A stretch of DNA of 64,000 nucleotides from assembly GCA_002449845.1 (NCBI GenBank), contig DJXW01000035.1, positions 1 through 64,000 on the forward strand, in the 5' to 3' direction. This DNA comes from Prevotella sp. UBA6994. Its GTDB lineage: Bacteria; Bacteroidota; Bacteroidia; Bacteroidales; Bacteroidaceae. The translations under genes were made by a program, and so were the position numbers. The notes under the pieces were generated by a model. That model had not been told where the DNA came from. It searched no databases and was given only the letters and a program-made list of their open reading frames with translations. This document shows, piece by piece, positions 37,224 through 46,747 of this stretch (position 1 is its first letter; each line of letters opens with the position of its first letter).

Positions 37224-37282
37224 GAAACCATCGGTCACCATGCAAGAAACCATCGGTTACATATATGGTGACCGATGGTTTC
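37224..37282 (-). terminator. Strong hairpin downstream of the arabinanase-like GH43 gene
   Basis: A perfect 18-bp inverted repeat, GAAACCATCGGTCACCAT at 37224-37241 with its complement at 37265-37282, encloses a further direct copy of GAAACCATCGGT (37246-37257). It lies 32 bases beyond the stop of the GH43 gene. The third half-copy allows two alternative stems. The rest of 37022-37314 holds only the promoter at 37107-37137. Confidence 0.7.
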
Positions 37283-37314
37283 TTAATATGTTACCTATTA
37301 TAATAAGGTATGGT

Positions 37315-40167
37315 TTATTGAATGACGTATTTCTTGCCGTTGACGATATATATACCTTTGGCGGGATGATTCACCTTTTGTCCTTGCAGGTTATAAATCG
37401 ACGAATGGTCTTGTTGTCTATACACAATGGCAGGAGCCTCGATTCCGCTCGCAATCATCTCATCGAAATCAAAAACACGATTTTCCATCTGGTACAAGGC
37501 AGACACATCCTCGTAAGAGAGGATACGACTGAACATCATCAAATCGTCAATGCAAATGTCGGCTGAACCCTCCTTCGTACCATAACCGAAATAGAAGTTG
37601 CGGCAAGCGGGAATATGGTCGAAAATGAGATTGAAGTCGCACTTGGATTTGGTGTTGACCGTTGTACCATTGATTTCACCCGTATAGACCATCGTAGATT
37701 TATTGGAACGGTTTACATAGAGTTTGATGCCGTCTTTACGAGAGATGGTTACCACCACGTGGTTCCAACTACCCACAGGCAACTGTGAGGAGAGGTTGCG
37801 ACTATCAGGATTGTTGATGTCAAACCAGTTGCCCTCATTGTCTATAAATCCAAAATAAGAATTACCCGTCATGAAGAAGCGTTTCACGGGATTGAAATTA
37901 TAGAAACTGAAAATGTCGTTTACCAAGTCGTCGGTATTACGTTTCAGCCAGAACGAGATGGTCATACCCTCTTCGATGGAACCCTGATAGAAGGGATTGT
38001 TGATCTGCACATAGCTATTCTTGCCATTTGCCCCCTCATACTGATGGATGAACTGTCCGCTTCTCTCATGATCGGAAGTGAGAACAGGTCTTGCCCCACC
38101 TGACAACATCTGAAGATAAGCACGCTGGTCATCATTGAAGCTATTCACCAAGGGTTGCTTGTCGAAGCTATAATACGCCACCATGTCTGACGAGAAATCA
38201 CCAGAAGGAATGGTATTTGCCTTTGCCCTCACGGTATAAGTTTGTGACCAATAATAATTACCGCAAGTGAGCTTGCCCGTAAGCGTGATGATCGAGTCTG
38301 CCTCTAAGTTTGCGGGATTGTATTTGCCATCCTCATTGATAATATCAGGCGCACTGGAAGTCCATGTCAACTCAACATTATCTTGTAAATTGAAATCGTA
38401 GAGGTTGATATTGCTGTTGATAGACTTATAATTAGATACAGGAACGGTACTATTGTTGAGCGTATAGGCAAGTGCGTAATCATCCCTCATCTTATAAGCC
38501 CAAACGTTTAAGCCCGAGTTGGCACATACACCCGTAATGGCAACAGCCTTGATGGTGGTAGGCTCTAACTGCTGCTCTACCACTACGCCCTTATACGTGC
38601 TGCCATTGACAGTGAGCGTGATGTAAGAAGTATTATCTACCGTGCTCCACTTGCCGGAATAGTCGCCACTGATGGTTCCATCTGCATTCAGAACCACCTT
38701 GACAGGCGTAACCTGTGCCTTGTTTTTATGGTCGATTCCATATTTGTGAATCATCAACTGGTAAGTTCCCAAAATTTCACTATCCTCAAAGTGTTTGCGA
38801 GAAGCGATAGAGTCGTTACCAAATTTCTCTCCGTTATATTCAAAGGGAGCAGCAACAAGCCATTTGTCTTCATTGAGGAACAACTGATGCACACGTACCT
38901 GATGGCCTTCGCCAAGGTTGTGGAAACGCGTATGATAAACGAGGTATGTGTTTCCGTCGGCTGCGTCGATGACAGAATTATGTCCTTGTGCCGTTTCACC
39001 AGCATTGCCAACGGTGGTAAAGCCCCACTCACCGTATGATCCAAGCAGTTTCTCGCCGCGTGTGTCAGAGTTTAATCCGTAGTTGAGAGCATAACGAGTA
39101 AAAATGGCACTTGTGCCTTTGGTGTCAACATACGGTCCGTCAGGATTCTTGCTTCTGAAGACACGCATCTCGTAACCACCGTCAGACTCCAATCCGCCGT
39201 AAGTGACGAAGAGATAATAGTAATCACCAATATGCTCGATGTAAGAACCCTCGCCAGACACATACCATCCGCCAGCCACTTTCTTTCCGAAATACGGGTC
39301 GCACGTTACAGATTGTGCCTTACTGGCATAATCACTTCCATAGACAGCATCATAGTCGCGCAAGCCAGTTTCGGGATTCAACTTGAGCATCCATATACCT
39401 CCCGACCATGAACCGTAAGCCATCCAGAGCACACCCTCTTCATCGTAGAACACGCATGGGTCGATGGCATGTGGCCAGAAACTACCCCAACTGTTTCCGC
39501 GATTATATCTCTCAGGCAAACTGCTCAACGAGCCAAGGGCAAGTTGCATGTCGGTTTTCTGATAAGAAATGTTGGCATTCGTGTTATTGATAAAACCAGT
39601 GACAACGACGGGACCCTGATACACATACGTGCCATCAATCCTATCAGATGTCAGCAAGATAATGCTCGAATTCCACGTAGGACCGTTGATGCTTAAATAC
39701 ATGCACCACTTATTCATCACCTTATTATATATAATGTCAGGAGCCCACATATTTCCGTCAACGGAATAGTTGCCGTATGCACCAGACCATCCTACCGCAT
39801 TGAAATTGGGGAATGCGACTTCCTTACCACCTACGGTAATCTTCTTCACCTGTTGGTTGACAAAAGCCTCACTGTTACTGACGGTACGCAGAGAGCCGTC
39901 AGCACTGACCACGCCCCACGGGGAAGAGAAATGAGACCAATTCTGCAAGTCTCTGCTACGTGCCAACCCATGATGAGTACCGAAAATGTAATAAAGATTA
40001 TCGGCAGGGTTGAAGACAATGGAAGGGTCGTGTACACTGACACGCTGCATGTTAATGTTTCTGTACATTGACTTTGCTGCGGAAGACGTAATTTCAGTCT
40101 GCGCAAATGACGTGTTAAACGAGCATACGATCAACAGCATCACGAAAAGGAAAACTTTTTTATTCAT
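37315..40167 (-). CDS. Secreted GH43 endo-arabinanase-like enzyme with LamG-like domain
   Basis: The 950-residue protein has a signal peptide ending SFAQ. The GH43 beta-propeller (about 40-400) shows SVHDPSIVFNPADNLYYIFGTHHGLARS (catalytic base Asp), HAIDPCVFYDEEG (second Asp) and WYVSGEGSYIEH (acid Glu), which is the pattern of endo-1,5-alpha-L-arabinanases. A beta-rich linker domain (about 460-570) and an Ig-like segment follow, then a LamG/concanavalin-like domain (about 660-880) and the tail YNLQGQKVNHPAKGIYIVNGKK. It would cut arabinan side chains of pectin outside the cell or at the surface. It is transcribed alone, from a consensus promoter to a strong hairpin. Confidence 0.87.
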   Translation of the reverse strand: MNKKVFLFVMLLIVCSFNTSFAQTEITSSAAKSMYRNINMQRVSVHDPSIVFNPADNLYYIFGTHHGLARSRDLQNWSHFSSPWGVVSADGSLRTVSNSEAFVNQQVKKITVGGKEVAFPNFNAVGWSGAYGNYSVDGNMWAPDIIYNKVMNKWCMYLSINGPTWNSSIILLTSDRIDGTYVYQGPVVVTGFINNTNANISYQKTDMQLALGSLSSLPERYNRGNSWGSFWPHAIDPCVFYDEEGVLWMAYGSWSGGIWMLKLNPETGLRDYDAVYGSDYASKAQSVTCDPYFGKKVAGGWYVSGEGSYIEHIGDYYYLFVTYGGLESDGGYEMRVFRSKNPDGPYVDTKGTSAIFTRYALNYGLNSDTRGEKLLGSYGEWGFTTVGNAGETAQGHNSVIDAADGNTYLVYHTRFHNLGEGHQVRVHQLFLNEDKWLVAAPFEYNGEKFGNDSIASRKHFEDSEILGTYQLMIHKYGIDHKNKAQVTPVKVVLNADGTISGDYSGKWSTVDNTSYITLTVNGSTYKGVVVEQQLEPTTIKAVAITGVCANSGLNVWAYKMRDDYALAYTLNNSTVPVSNYKSINSNINLYDFNLQDNVELTWTSSAPDIINEDGKYNPANLEADSIITLTGKLTCGNYYWSQTYTVRAKANTIPSGDFSSDMVAYYSFDKQPLVNSFNDDQRAYLQMLSGGARPVLTSDHERSGQFIHQYEGANGKNSYVQINNPFYQGSIEEGMTISFWLKRNTDDLVNDIFSFYNFNPVKRFFMTGNSYFGFIDNEGNWFDINNPDSRNLSSQLPVGSWNHVVVTISRKDGIKLYVNRSNKSTMVYTGEINGTTVNTKSKCDFNLIFDHIPACRNFYFGYGTKEGSADICIDDLMMFSRILSYEDVSALYQMENRVFDFDEMIASGIEAPAIVYRQQDHSSIYNLQGQKVNHPAKGIYIVNGKKYVIQ

Positions 40168-40195
40168 TTTCAGTAAAGTTACGGAAGTGATTGTG

Positions 40196-40227
40196 CAAAT
40201 ATAAGGAAAAATATCGATAAAAACAAA
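40196..40227 (-). promoter_or_regulatory. Promoter of the arabinanase-like GH43 gene
   Basis: TTTG (40224-40227), a 20-bp spacer and TATATTTG (40196-40203) on the minus strand match the consensus exactly, 28 bases upstream of the start at 40167. Confidence 0.8.
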
Positions 40228-40285
40228 GTGTTTTACATATTTGTTGTAATTTTACAATATTATCTATCAATTATCCCCAAAATCA

Positions 40286-40317
40286 TTTGGAATAATAATA
40301 GATATTGCTTATTTTTG
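40286..40317 (+). promoter_or_regulatory. Promoter of the phosphotransferase-type kinase gene
   Basis: TTTG (40286-40289), a 20-bp spacer and TATTTTTG (40310-40317) match the consensus exactly, 22 bases ahead of the ATG at 40340. It is divergent from the GH43 promoter. Confidence 0.75.
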
Positions 40318-40339
40318 TGGTGAAAATCAACAACTATTA

Positions 40340-41458
40340 ATGATACATACCATGCAAGACGTACAATTCAACCAAATCTTGCCTCAATTCAAGATTGAGG
40401 GCACCATTGAAACGGTAAAACCTTTAGGTAACGGACTTATCAACGATACATACCAAGTAATCACCCAAGAAAAAGACAAGCCAAATTATGTGTTGCAACG
40501 TATCAACGATGCCATATTTACCAACGTAGATTTACTGCAACACAACATTGCACTGGTGACGAACCATATCCGCAAGAAACTGGAAAAACAAGGCGAAACG
40601 GATGTTGACAGGAAAGTGTTGCAATTCGTGGAAACAATGGATGGAAAGAACTACTTCCTTGATGCAGAACACCGCTATTGGAGAATGATGATATTCATCC
40701 CCAATGCACAGACATTTGAGACCGTTGACACGAAATACTCTTATCTTGCCGGCGTTGCCTTTGGCGACTTTGAACAAATGCTAACGGATTTGCCAGAGGA
40801 ACTGGGCGACACCATCCCCGACTTTCATAACATGGAATTTAGGATGAAGCAACTTAGGGAAGTGGTAAAGGCAGACCCTGTTGGAAGGGTGGAAGGAGTG
40901 AAAGACATCCTGGCTATTTTTGAAAGAGTCGCAGAAAGAATGTGCCAAGCAGAAAGGTTACACCGTGAGGGAAAATTGCCAAGGCGCATTTGCCACTGTG
41001 ATACGAAAGTAAACAATATGATGTTTGACGCTAATGACGGGCATTTCCTGCTTGTCATTGACCTCGACACCGTAATGCCAAGCTTGTTCTTTTCTGACTA
41101 TGGAGATTTCTTGCGCTCAGCAGCTAACACCACGGCAGAAGACGATCCTAACATGGACAACGTACATTTCAACGTAGAGATATTCAAGGCATTCACCAAA
41201 GGATATGTCGAATCTGCGGGGAAATTCCTCACTCCTCTTGAGATAGAACTGTTGCCATACGCCGTGGAACTGTTCCCCTTCATGCAAAGCGTAAGGTTTA
41301 TGTGGGACTATCTCAGCGGTGACCATTACTGGAAGTGTAAGTATCCTACCCATAACCTTGACCGCTCACGCAACCAGTTGAAACTATACGAGGAAGTGTG
41401 TAAGCACGAACAAATGATGAAAGACTATATTGCAACACTGCCCATCCCAACAAACTGA
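40340..41458 (+). CDS. Aminoglycoside phosphotransferase-type sugar kinase (NahK-like)
   Basis: The 372-residue cytoplasmic protein has the APH/choline-kinase fold: a glycine-rich start (VKPLGNGLINDTYQV), the catalytic loop ICHCDTKVNNMMFD with the base Asp and the metal-binding Asn, and the metal-binding LVIDLDTVMPS (Asp replacing DFG). Length and motifs resemble N-acetylhexosamine 1-kinases, which make sugar-1-phosphates for nucleotide-sugar pathways. The substrate here is not certain. The start could be either Met at 40340 or Met at 40352. It has its own promoter and is followed by a hairpin overlapping its stop codon. Confidence 0.78.
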   Translation: MIHTMQDVQFNQILPQFKIEGTIETVKPLGNGLINDTYQVITQEKDKPNYVLQRINDAIFTNVDLLQHNIALVTNHIRKKLEKQGETDVDRKVLQFVETMDGKNYFLDAEHRYWRMMIFIPNAQTFETVDTKYSYLAGVAFGDFEQMLTDLPEELGDTIPDFHNMEFRMKQLREVVKADPVGRVEGVKDILAIFERVAERMCQAERLHREGKLPRRICHCDTKVNNMMFDANDGHFLLVIDLDTVMPSLFFSDYGDFLRSAANTTAEDDPNMDNVHFNVEIFKAFTKGYVESAGKFLTPLEIELLPYAVELFPFMQSVRFMWDYLSGDHYWKCKYPTHNLDRSRNQLKLYEEVCKHEQMMKDYIATLPIPTN

Positions 41459-41469
41459 TTGATGGGCAG
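41438..41469 (+). terminator. Hairpin overlapping the kinase stop codon
   Basis: CTGCCCATC (41438-41446) pairs with GATGGGCAG (41461-41469), extended by AAC/GTT pairs outside. The stop codon (41456-41458) lies in the loop. The T-run after it is short (TTGTTT). Confidence 0.5.
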
Positions 41470-41531
41470 TTGTTTCAACACATTTAATTATTTTTTACTA
41501 TAATAAGGTGGGGGATTTGATAAATTTCCCT

Positions 41532-41539
41532 TAATTTTG
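41532..41539 (+). promoter_or_regulatory. -7 promoter element (TAATTTTG) of the C10 peptidase gene
   Basis: TAATTTTG is an exact TAnnTTTG match 24 bases ahead of the ATG at 41564. A potential TTG start at 41537 lies inside it and is therefore rejected. No TTTG was found at the -33 distance. Confidence 0.5.
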
Positions 41540-41563
41540 CACGCAATATACATTTTTACTGAT

Positions 41564-44500
41564 ATGAGAAGATTATTATTGTTTGCAATTACCATTGTGT
41601 CTTTTGCTACCATACATGCGGATAACGTCGATAAAAACACAGCATTCGAAACTGCCGTTTCGTTCATGCAAAAGAAGAACCCCGCCATAAAATTCAACAA
41701 AAACAACGGTCGAAAGATTGTTGGTAAATCTACCAACAATACGCAACCATACTATGTTTTCAATGCCGAAAGCAACCAAGGATTCGTCATCGTATCAGGA
41801 GACGACCAAACGGAACCTATCATGGGTTATGCGGAAGAGGGCTCTTTCGACTATGATAACATTCCTCCAGCTCTGCAATTCATGCTGGATCTCTATGCAG
41901 AAGAACTGGATAGCTTGAACCAAGAGGAAAACCAAGACAACGAGAGCACAGGGAATACTGCCTCTAACCCGAAAAAAGTGGTTTCATTGCCAAGAACATC
42001 CATCGAGCCATTTTGTACAAGGATGTGGGGACATGCCACACCATACAGTAATCTAAGTCCTATTTATAATGGAGCAAGATGTGGAATTGGTTGTCTACCG
42101 GCGGCAGTGGCAATTGCAATGGGATACTTTAATTGGCCACAAAAGACTGCGGAGATTCCCGCTTACACCACTTCCACCTATAGTATCCGCATGGATAAAC
42201 TTGAACCTTGTGAACTGCAATGGGACAACATGTTGGACGGATATGACATTCCATATACATCAGCTCAGGCAAAAGCAGTGGCAGAACTAATGTTATACAT
42301 TTCACAATCTATGCAAGCAGACCATGGCACAGGTAATGCATATATATCATCTGCCGTGAATGGATTAATCAAGTATTTTGATTACGATCCAGCATTACAC
42401 CATGTCTATTCAACAGATTTTGACTACATTAATGACTTCACACATGTAGTTTACAATGAATTACATGAGGGTAGGCCTGTTTTATTTGATGGTTTTTCTT
42501 TGTCAACTCCTCTATGGAACCCTGCTGGCCATGCTTTTGTATGTGATGGATATGAGAAAGATGATATGTTCCATATCAATTGGGGATGGAATGGCTATTG
42601 CAATGGTTATTTTCGCCTAACAATGCTCAACCCATATAAAACTACACGAAATAGAAATTACACGAAGAATCTTGGGGCATTAATTGGAATGCAGCCAAAA
42701 GGATGGAAAGAAACCTCTACAACCTCTTATACAGATGAAGATTTGTCATTACAGTTCATCAGTATTACTCCCAATGAGAATAACATTAGAATAACTCTAC
42801 AAAATGGCAATGACGCAAAATTAAGTTTTGAGAGTGCCATAGCCTTATATGACAACGACTTAAACTTTGTCAAACTCATTTCCAATATAGATACAACGAC
42901 GTTCAACAAAAGTGGTTGGAACTATAAAACATATTCTTCAATATCTTACGAAGGAGTAAATGACGGAAAATATAAAGTGATTCCAGTAAGCCGCATTTGT
43001 GGAGAAGAGAAATGGCATTTTAGCAGAAGTATTGGAACTTACGCTTATTTAGAGGCAAATGTAAATGAGGGAAAAGTTACATATTCTCCAGTAGAAACAA
43101 TTGTAGTGAACTCTTTCTCTGTTTTGGAATCTGACCAAGGAAATGGCATTGGCGCACCTCAAACAGCTATTCTGAATGTCACCAATAACTCTTTTGTAAA
43201 ATATGACAAAAATATATATTTAGTTGCTAACAAACAATTGAATATGATTCATGGATTGAGGATTCCCATGAATTCTACTGAGGAAATTCAATTTGAGTTC
43301 GTACCATACGTTGCTGGTAATTACACATTGGAAGTATGTAAGGATATGGATGGCGATTTCCCCATCGCTTCTACAACCACTACCGTCAGCGATCAAGTTA
43401 ACTATGGTAACGAAAGTAAAAACTATAGAATATTATCTGCTGAGATTATAGAAGACAATGCCAATGTAAGTGGAAATGTTGGATATGTCTATACCGATAA
43501 ATACAAAGTATCTTTCAAAATTACAAACATTGATAGTTTACAAACTTTTAACGACTTCGTTAGATTCTCTATGTCAATTAGTAAATCAACTGTTTCTGCT
43601 TGGGAAACTTCTGTTTTACAACATATTAGATTAGCACCAAAAGAAACGAAAGTATTTACATTCGAGTCAAACGAATTGTCATGGACCAATAAAGAATATG
43701 TGTATAGAATCATGACTAAATGGAACTCTTTTGCTTCTATGGATAATGTTGTCGATTGGTCAAAAAAAGGAACATATCAAATTTTAGCCACTCCTTACAC
43801 CATAGCACGTGCAAATGGCGTAAGATATTGGACTTCTAATGGTAATATCCAAGGACAAATGAGGATAGATGGTGATTCTTTCCAAGTACCGGAAGATGTG
43901 GTTGCAATCAGTTTTGACAACCCAGACTCCAGTACATGGCCAACAACAATCATCCCCAACAGCAACCCTAACACACTATATTATTTCAGTGGAAAAGGTG
44001 ACTATAGCTATTTAAACAATGTGATTTACGAAGGTAAGGCAGATAGCATCAAGTTTGTAGATGGTTATCCCGCATTAGTTCCTGAAGATTTTAAAGCCAA
44101 TAATATCAGCTATACCAGAATCTTCGACAAGGGATGCGAGGGAAAGAAAAACACCTATAATTGGTCTACTATTATCTTGCCGTTTGATGTACAAAAAGTT
44201 GTCAACACTACAGATAGTATAGACATTGACTGGTTCCACAACTCCGAAGAGCTTAACAAAGACTTTTGGTTGTGTAAATATCATGGCAAGGAGAATTATG
44301 AGCTATTATTCGACTATGCTGACGAGTTTAAAGCAAATACTCCTTATATAATTGCTGTATCAGGCGATGAGAGAATAGATGCACCAGGTATTGTAGGAAA
44401 ACCCATCTTATTTAGTTCTGATAATGTTGACGTAAAATCAGGAACGTTATACCAAGACACCGATGACTTTGACTTTGAAGGAACTACGACGGGCACAAGT

Positions 44501-44812
44501 ATCAATGATAATTTCATCTATACACTTTCTGACAATGGAAGTGGTAATTCTTTTGAATATGCAGGTACAGAAGCTACAATCACTCCATTCCATGCATATT
44601 TCATTTCTGACGTTTCTCCAAACAACTATAACAATAAATTGAATATTCTCATCCTCCATGAAAACCGTGAAATGACTGGTATCGAGGATAATTACATAAA
44701 CAAGACTCAAGAACATGCCGTTTACGATCTTTCTGGAAGAAAGGTTAACAAAAACCAACTCCAGAAGGGTGTGTATATTATTAATGGCAAGAAATGGGTG
44801 TATGCTAAGTAA
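41564..44812 (+). CDS. C10-family (streptopain-like) cysteine peptidase with C-terminal extension and tail
   Basis: The 1082-residue protein has a signal peptide (MRRLLLFAITIVSFATIHA), an inhibitory pro-region of the Spi type (about 20-105, with YYVFNAESNQGFVIVSGDD), and a papain-fold C10 domain with the catalytic Cys 177 in GIGCLPAAVAIAMGYFNWP and the catalytic His 323 in GHAFVCDGY, followed by HINWGWNG. A long beta-rich extension (about 390-1040) contains STIILPFDVQKVV and ends in YDLSGRKV...KGVYIINGKK. It is secreted and activated by removal of the pro-region, and probably degrades host or dietary protein. The 3' two thirds are markedly AT-rich, like the glycosyltransferase gene that follows. 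Confidence 0.88.
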   Translation: MRRLLLFAITIVSFATIHADNVDKNTAFETAVSFMQKKNPAIKFNKNNGRKIVGKSTNNTQPYYVFNAESNQGFVIVSGDDQTEPIMGYAEEGSFDYDNIPPALQFMLDLYAEELDSLNQEENQDNESTGNTASNPKKVVSLPRTSIEPFCTRMWGHATPYSNLSPIYNGARCGIGCLPAAVAIAMGYFNWPQKTAEIPAYTTSTYSIRMDKLEPCELQWDNMLDGYDIPYTSAQAKAVAELMLYISQSMQADHGTGNAYISSAVNGLIKYFDYDPALHHVYSTDFDYINDFTHVVYNELHEGRPVLFDGFSLSTPLWNPAGHAFVCDGYEKDDMFHINWGWNGYCNGYFRLTMLNPYKTTRNRNYTKNLGALIGMQPKGWKETSTTSYTDEDLSLQFISITPNENNIRITLQNGNDAKLSFESAIALYDNDLNFVKLISNIDTTTFNKSGWNYKTYSSISYEGVNDGKYKVIPVSRICGEEKWHFSRSIGTYAYLEANVNEGKVTYSPVETIVVNSFSVLESDQGNGIGAPQTAILNVTNNSFVKYDKNIYLVANKQLNMIHGLRIPMNSTEEIQFEFVPYVAGNYTLEVCKDMDGDFPIASTTTTVSDQVNYGNESKNYRILSAEIIEDNANVSGNVGYVYTDKYKVSFKITNIDSLQTFNDFVRFSMSISKSTVSAWETSVLQHIRLAPKETKVFTFESNELSWTNKEYVYRIMTKWNSFASMDNVVDWSKKGTYQILATPYTIARANGVRYWTSNGNIQGQMRIDGDSFQVPEDVVAISFDNPDSSTWPTTIIPNSNPNTLYYFSGKGDYSYLNNVIYEGKADSIKFVDGYPALVPEDFKANNISYTRIFDKGCEGKKNTYNWSTIILPFDVQKVVNTTDSIDIDWFHNSEELNKDFWLCKYHGKENYELLFDYADEFKANTPYIIAVSGDERIDAPGIVGKPILFSSDNVDVKSGTLYQDTDDFDFEGTTTGTSINDNFIYTLSDNGSGNSFEYAGTEATITPFHAYFISDVSPNNYNNKLNILILHENREMTGIEDNYINKTQEHAVYDLSGRKVNKNQLQKGVYIINGKKWVYAK

Positions 44813-44836
44813 GTGATCAGTATTATTATTTGTATC

Positions 44837-45793
44837 ATGTCGCCTCTGATATCTATAATTATACCTGTATATAATGTTGAACATCTTTTAGAAAGATGCT
44901 TAAATAGTATTATTTGTCAGACATGTACAGATTTTGAATTGATTCTCATAGATGATGGAAGCACTGATAATTCTGGTCTTATCTGTGATTCTTATAAAGA
45001 AAAGGACAATAGAATACGAGTTATTCATCAATATAATGAAGGATCAAGTTCTGCAAGAAATAAAGGAATATCTATAGCCCAAGGTACCTATATAGTTTTT
45101 ATAGATTCAGATGACTGGGTAGAACCAAATTATCTCCAAACAATGTTAGATTGCATGATTACGAATCATGCTGACATGGTTATTTCTGCATTCTATTTAG
45201 ACAACAATGATAATAGTATAATTATACATAACAAACCAGAATCACTTGAAAAGGAAACCATTCTTAATGGTTTCTTTTCTAACAAACTCCACGCTGGCTT
45301 ATGGAATAAAATGTTAGTTCGTAAAGCAATCATTAATAACCACATTTTATTTCCTAAATATAATTATTATGAAGATATGGTGTTTTCCACAGAATACACA
45401 ATAGCATCAACATCAATAGCGTATTGTGAATATCCTACTTATCATTATGTCTATAACCATTTGTCAATGACAAACAGTTGTGATGAAAATAAGAGATATA
45501 AATTATTCCAAGATTTTGCCAACAACATTATATATATCCAAAATCTTCCTTATATTAAACATCTAAAAGTGTTTAATGACAACCTTTTTTTCTTGGTCAA
45601 TTTTAATAAAAAAGGAATCATTAAAAACGTATCAAGCAAAAAAATCCTAAATTTAGTAATGAATATCATCCCAGAATCAATTAATTTCAGGAATATTCAT
45701 AAAATTTCGGATTTCCTTCTTTTCATATCATCAAGATATCACATTTACAAACCTTTTAAATTATATTTTACTATTAGATCTCTTTTTCATTAA
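44837..45793 (+). CDS. Family 2 glycosyltransferase
   Basis: The 318-residue cytoplasmic enzyme has the GT-A signatures SIIIPVYNVEHLLERCLNSI, LIDDGSTDNSG and the metal-binding FIDSDDWVEP. It would transfer a sugar from a nucleotide donor to a surface polysaccharide or lipid-linked glycan. An in-frame GTG at 44813 touches the stop of the C10 gene; the ATG at 44837 gives the usual N-terminus and is preferred. The gene is strongly AT-rich compared with the 15-40 kb region, which suggests horizontal transfer. It converges on the next GT2 gene with only 4 bases between the stops and no visible terminator. Confidence 0.88.
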   Translation: MSPLISIIIPVYNVEHLLERCLNSIICQTCTDFELILIDDGSTDNSGLICDSYKEKDNRIRVIHQYNEGSSSARNKGISIAQGTYIVFIDSDDWVEPNYLQTMLDCMITNHADMVISAFYLDNNDNSIIIHNKPESLEKETILNGFFSNKLHAGLWNKMLVRKAIINNHILFPKYNYYEDMVFSTEYTIASTSIAYCEYPTYHYVYNHLSMTNSCDENKRYKLFQDFANNIIYIQNLPYIKHLKVFNDNLFFLVNFNKKGIIKNVSSKKILNLVMNIIPESINFRNIHKISDFLLFISSRYHIYKPFKLYFTIRSLFH

Positions 45794-45797
45794 AGTT

Positions 45798-46739
45798 TCA
45801 TTTATTAAGTCTTTTCTGAAGAATAAAATAATGTCTAAAAAGGAACATTATCGTTTTTCTCTTCCATCTGGCTCCATTACAAAACTGATTATAAAAAATA
45901 TCTTCTGAAATTGGCGACAAGGATAAATATAGTTTCAAAAAACACCATTTGTCTTTTTTCCACATTTTTCTCATGATGTCAATTAGAGGGTGTTTAATCT
46001 CTCTCAAAATGTAATTATTCTCACAAGACAAATTAAGACAACGTATGGCAACTTCAGCTCGAACTTTATTTTCATCATAACTACCACAAAAATTTGAGGT
46101 TAGTGAGGTGTTTCTTTCACAAATGACATATATAACATGACTATCAATTATGATATTTGCCGCATGACAACCAACAGAAACTGAAAAATAAAAATCATTG
46201 GACCATTTAGTTTCATCGAACCTAATTCCATGTTTCTCAACCAACGATTTCTTTATCATCTTGGCTATAGGACAAGGAAAATATGAACGTGCATAAATGT
46301 CACTTTTAGGATAATTATGAAGAAAAGGACGATGGCTATTATCTCTTTCAGATGGAATCGACAAATTATCTGACAACACACTTCTATAATCAAAGATGAC
46401 TACATCTGCTTCTGAATTCAGATAAGAATTAAGAGTTGACATAAAGCCATTTTCAAAAAAATCATCTGCATCTGCAAAGAGTATCCATTTTCCCCTCGCA
46501 TGATCAAGTCCCACATTTCGTGCACGGCCTGCACTACCTCCTTTTACTGTTGAATAATATTCCAGAAATGGGCGTGATAATTCAGGATAAGTCAGTTTGT
46601 ACGTTTCTGCATTAGGGCTACAATCATCAACAACAATTACTTGTATATCTTCGCGAATAGGTATACTTTTCAAGCACCTCATCAATAAATCTGGTATATT
46701 ATAATGAGGGATAATAATTGTAAAGTTAATTTTTTCCAT
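45798..46739 (-). CDS. Family 2 glycosyltransferase
   Basis: The 313-residue enzyme has FTIIIPHYNIPDLLMRCLKSI, VIVVDDCSPNAET, the acceptor-side GGSAGRARNVGLDHARG and the metal-binding FADADDFFE. It is a GT-A fold transferase for surface glycan synthesis. The gene is AT-rich. It lies 8 bases downstream of the nucleotide-sugar dehydrogenase gene in the same direction, so the two probably form an operon making and using a uronic acid-type donor. Confidence 0.88.
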   Translation of the reverse strand: MEKINFTIIIPHYNIPDLLMRCLKSIPIREDIQVIVVDDCSPNAETYKLTYPELSRPFLEYYSTVKGGSAGRARNVGLDHARGKWILFADADDFFENGFMSTLNSYLNSEADVVIFDYRSVLSDNLSIPSERDNSHRPFLHNYPKSDIYARSYFPCPIAKMIKKSLVEKHGIRFDETKWSNDFYFSVSVGCHAANIIIDSHVIYVICERNTSLTSNFCGSYDENKVRAEVAIRCLNLSCENNYILREIKHPLIDIMRKMWKKDKWCFLKLYLSLSPISEDIFYNQFCNGARWKRKTIMFLFRHYFILQKRLNK

Positions 46740-46747
46740 TAAGAATA

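Noticed and set aside
41537..41563. TTG start giving a 9-residue extension of the C10 peptidase
   Set aside because: It lies within the TAATTTTG promoter element and would spoil the signal peptide.
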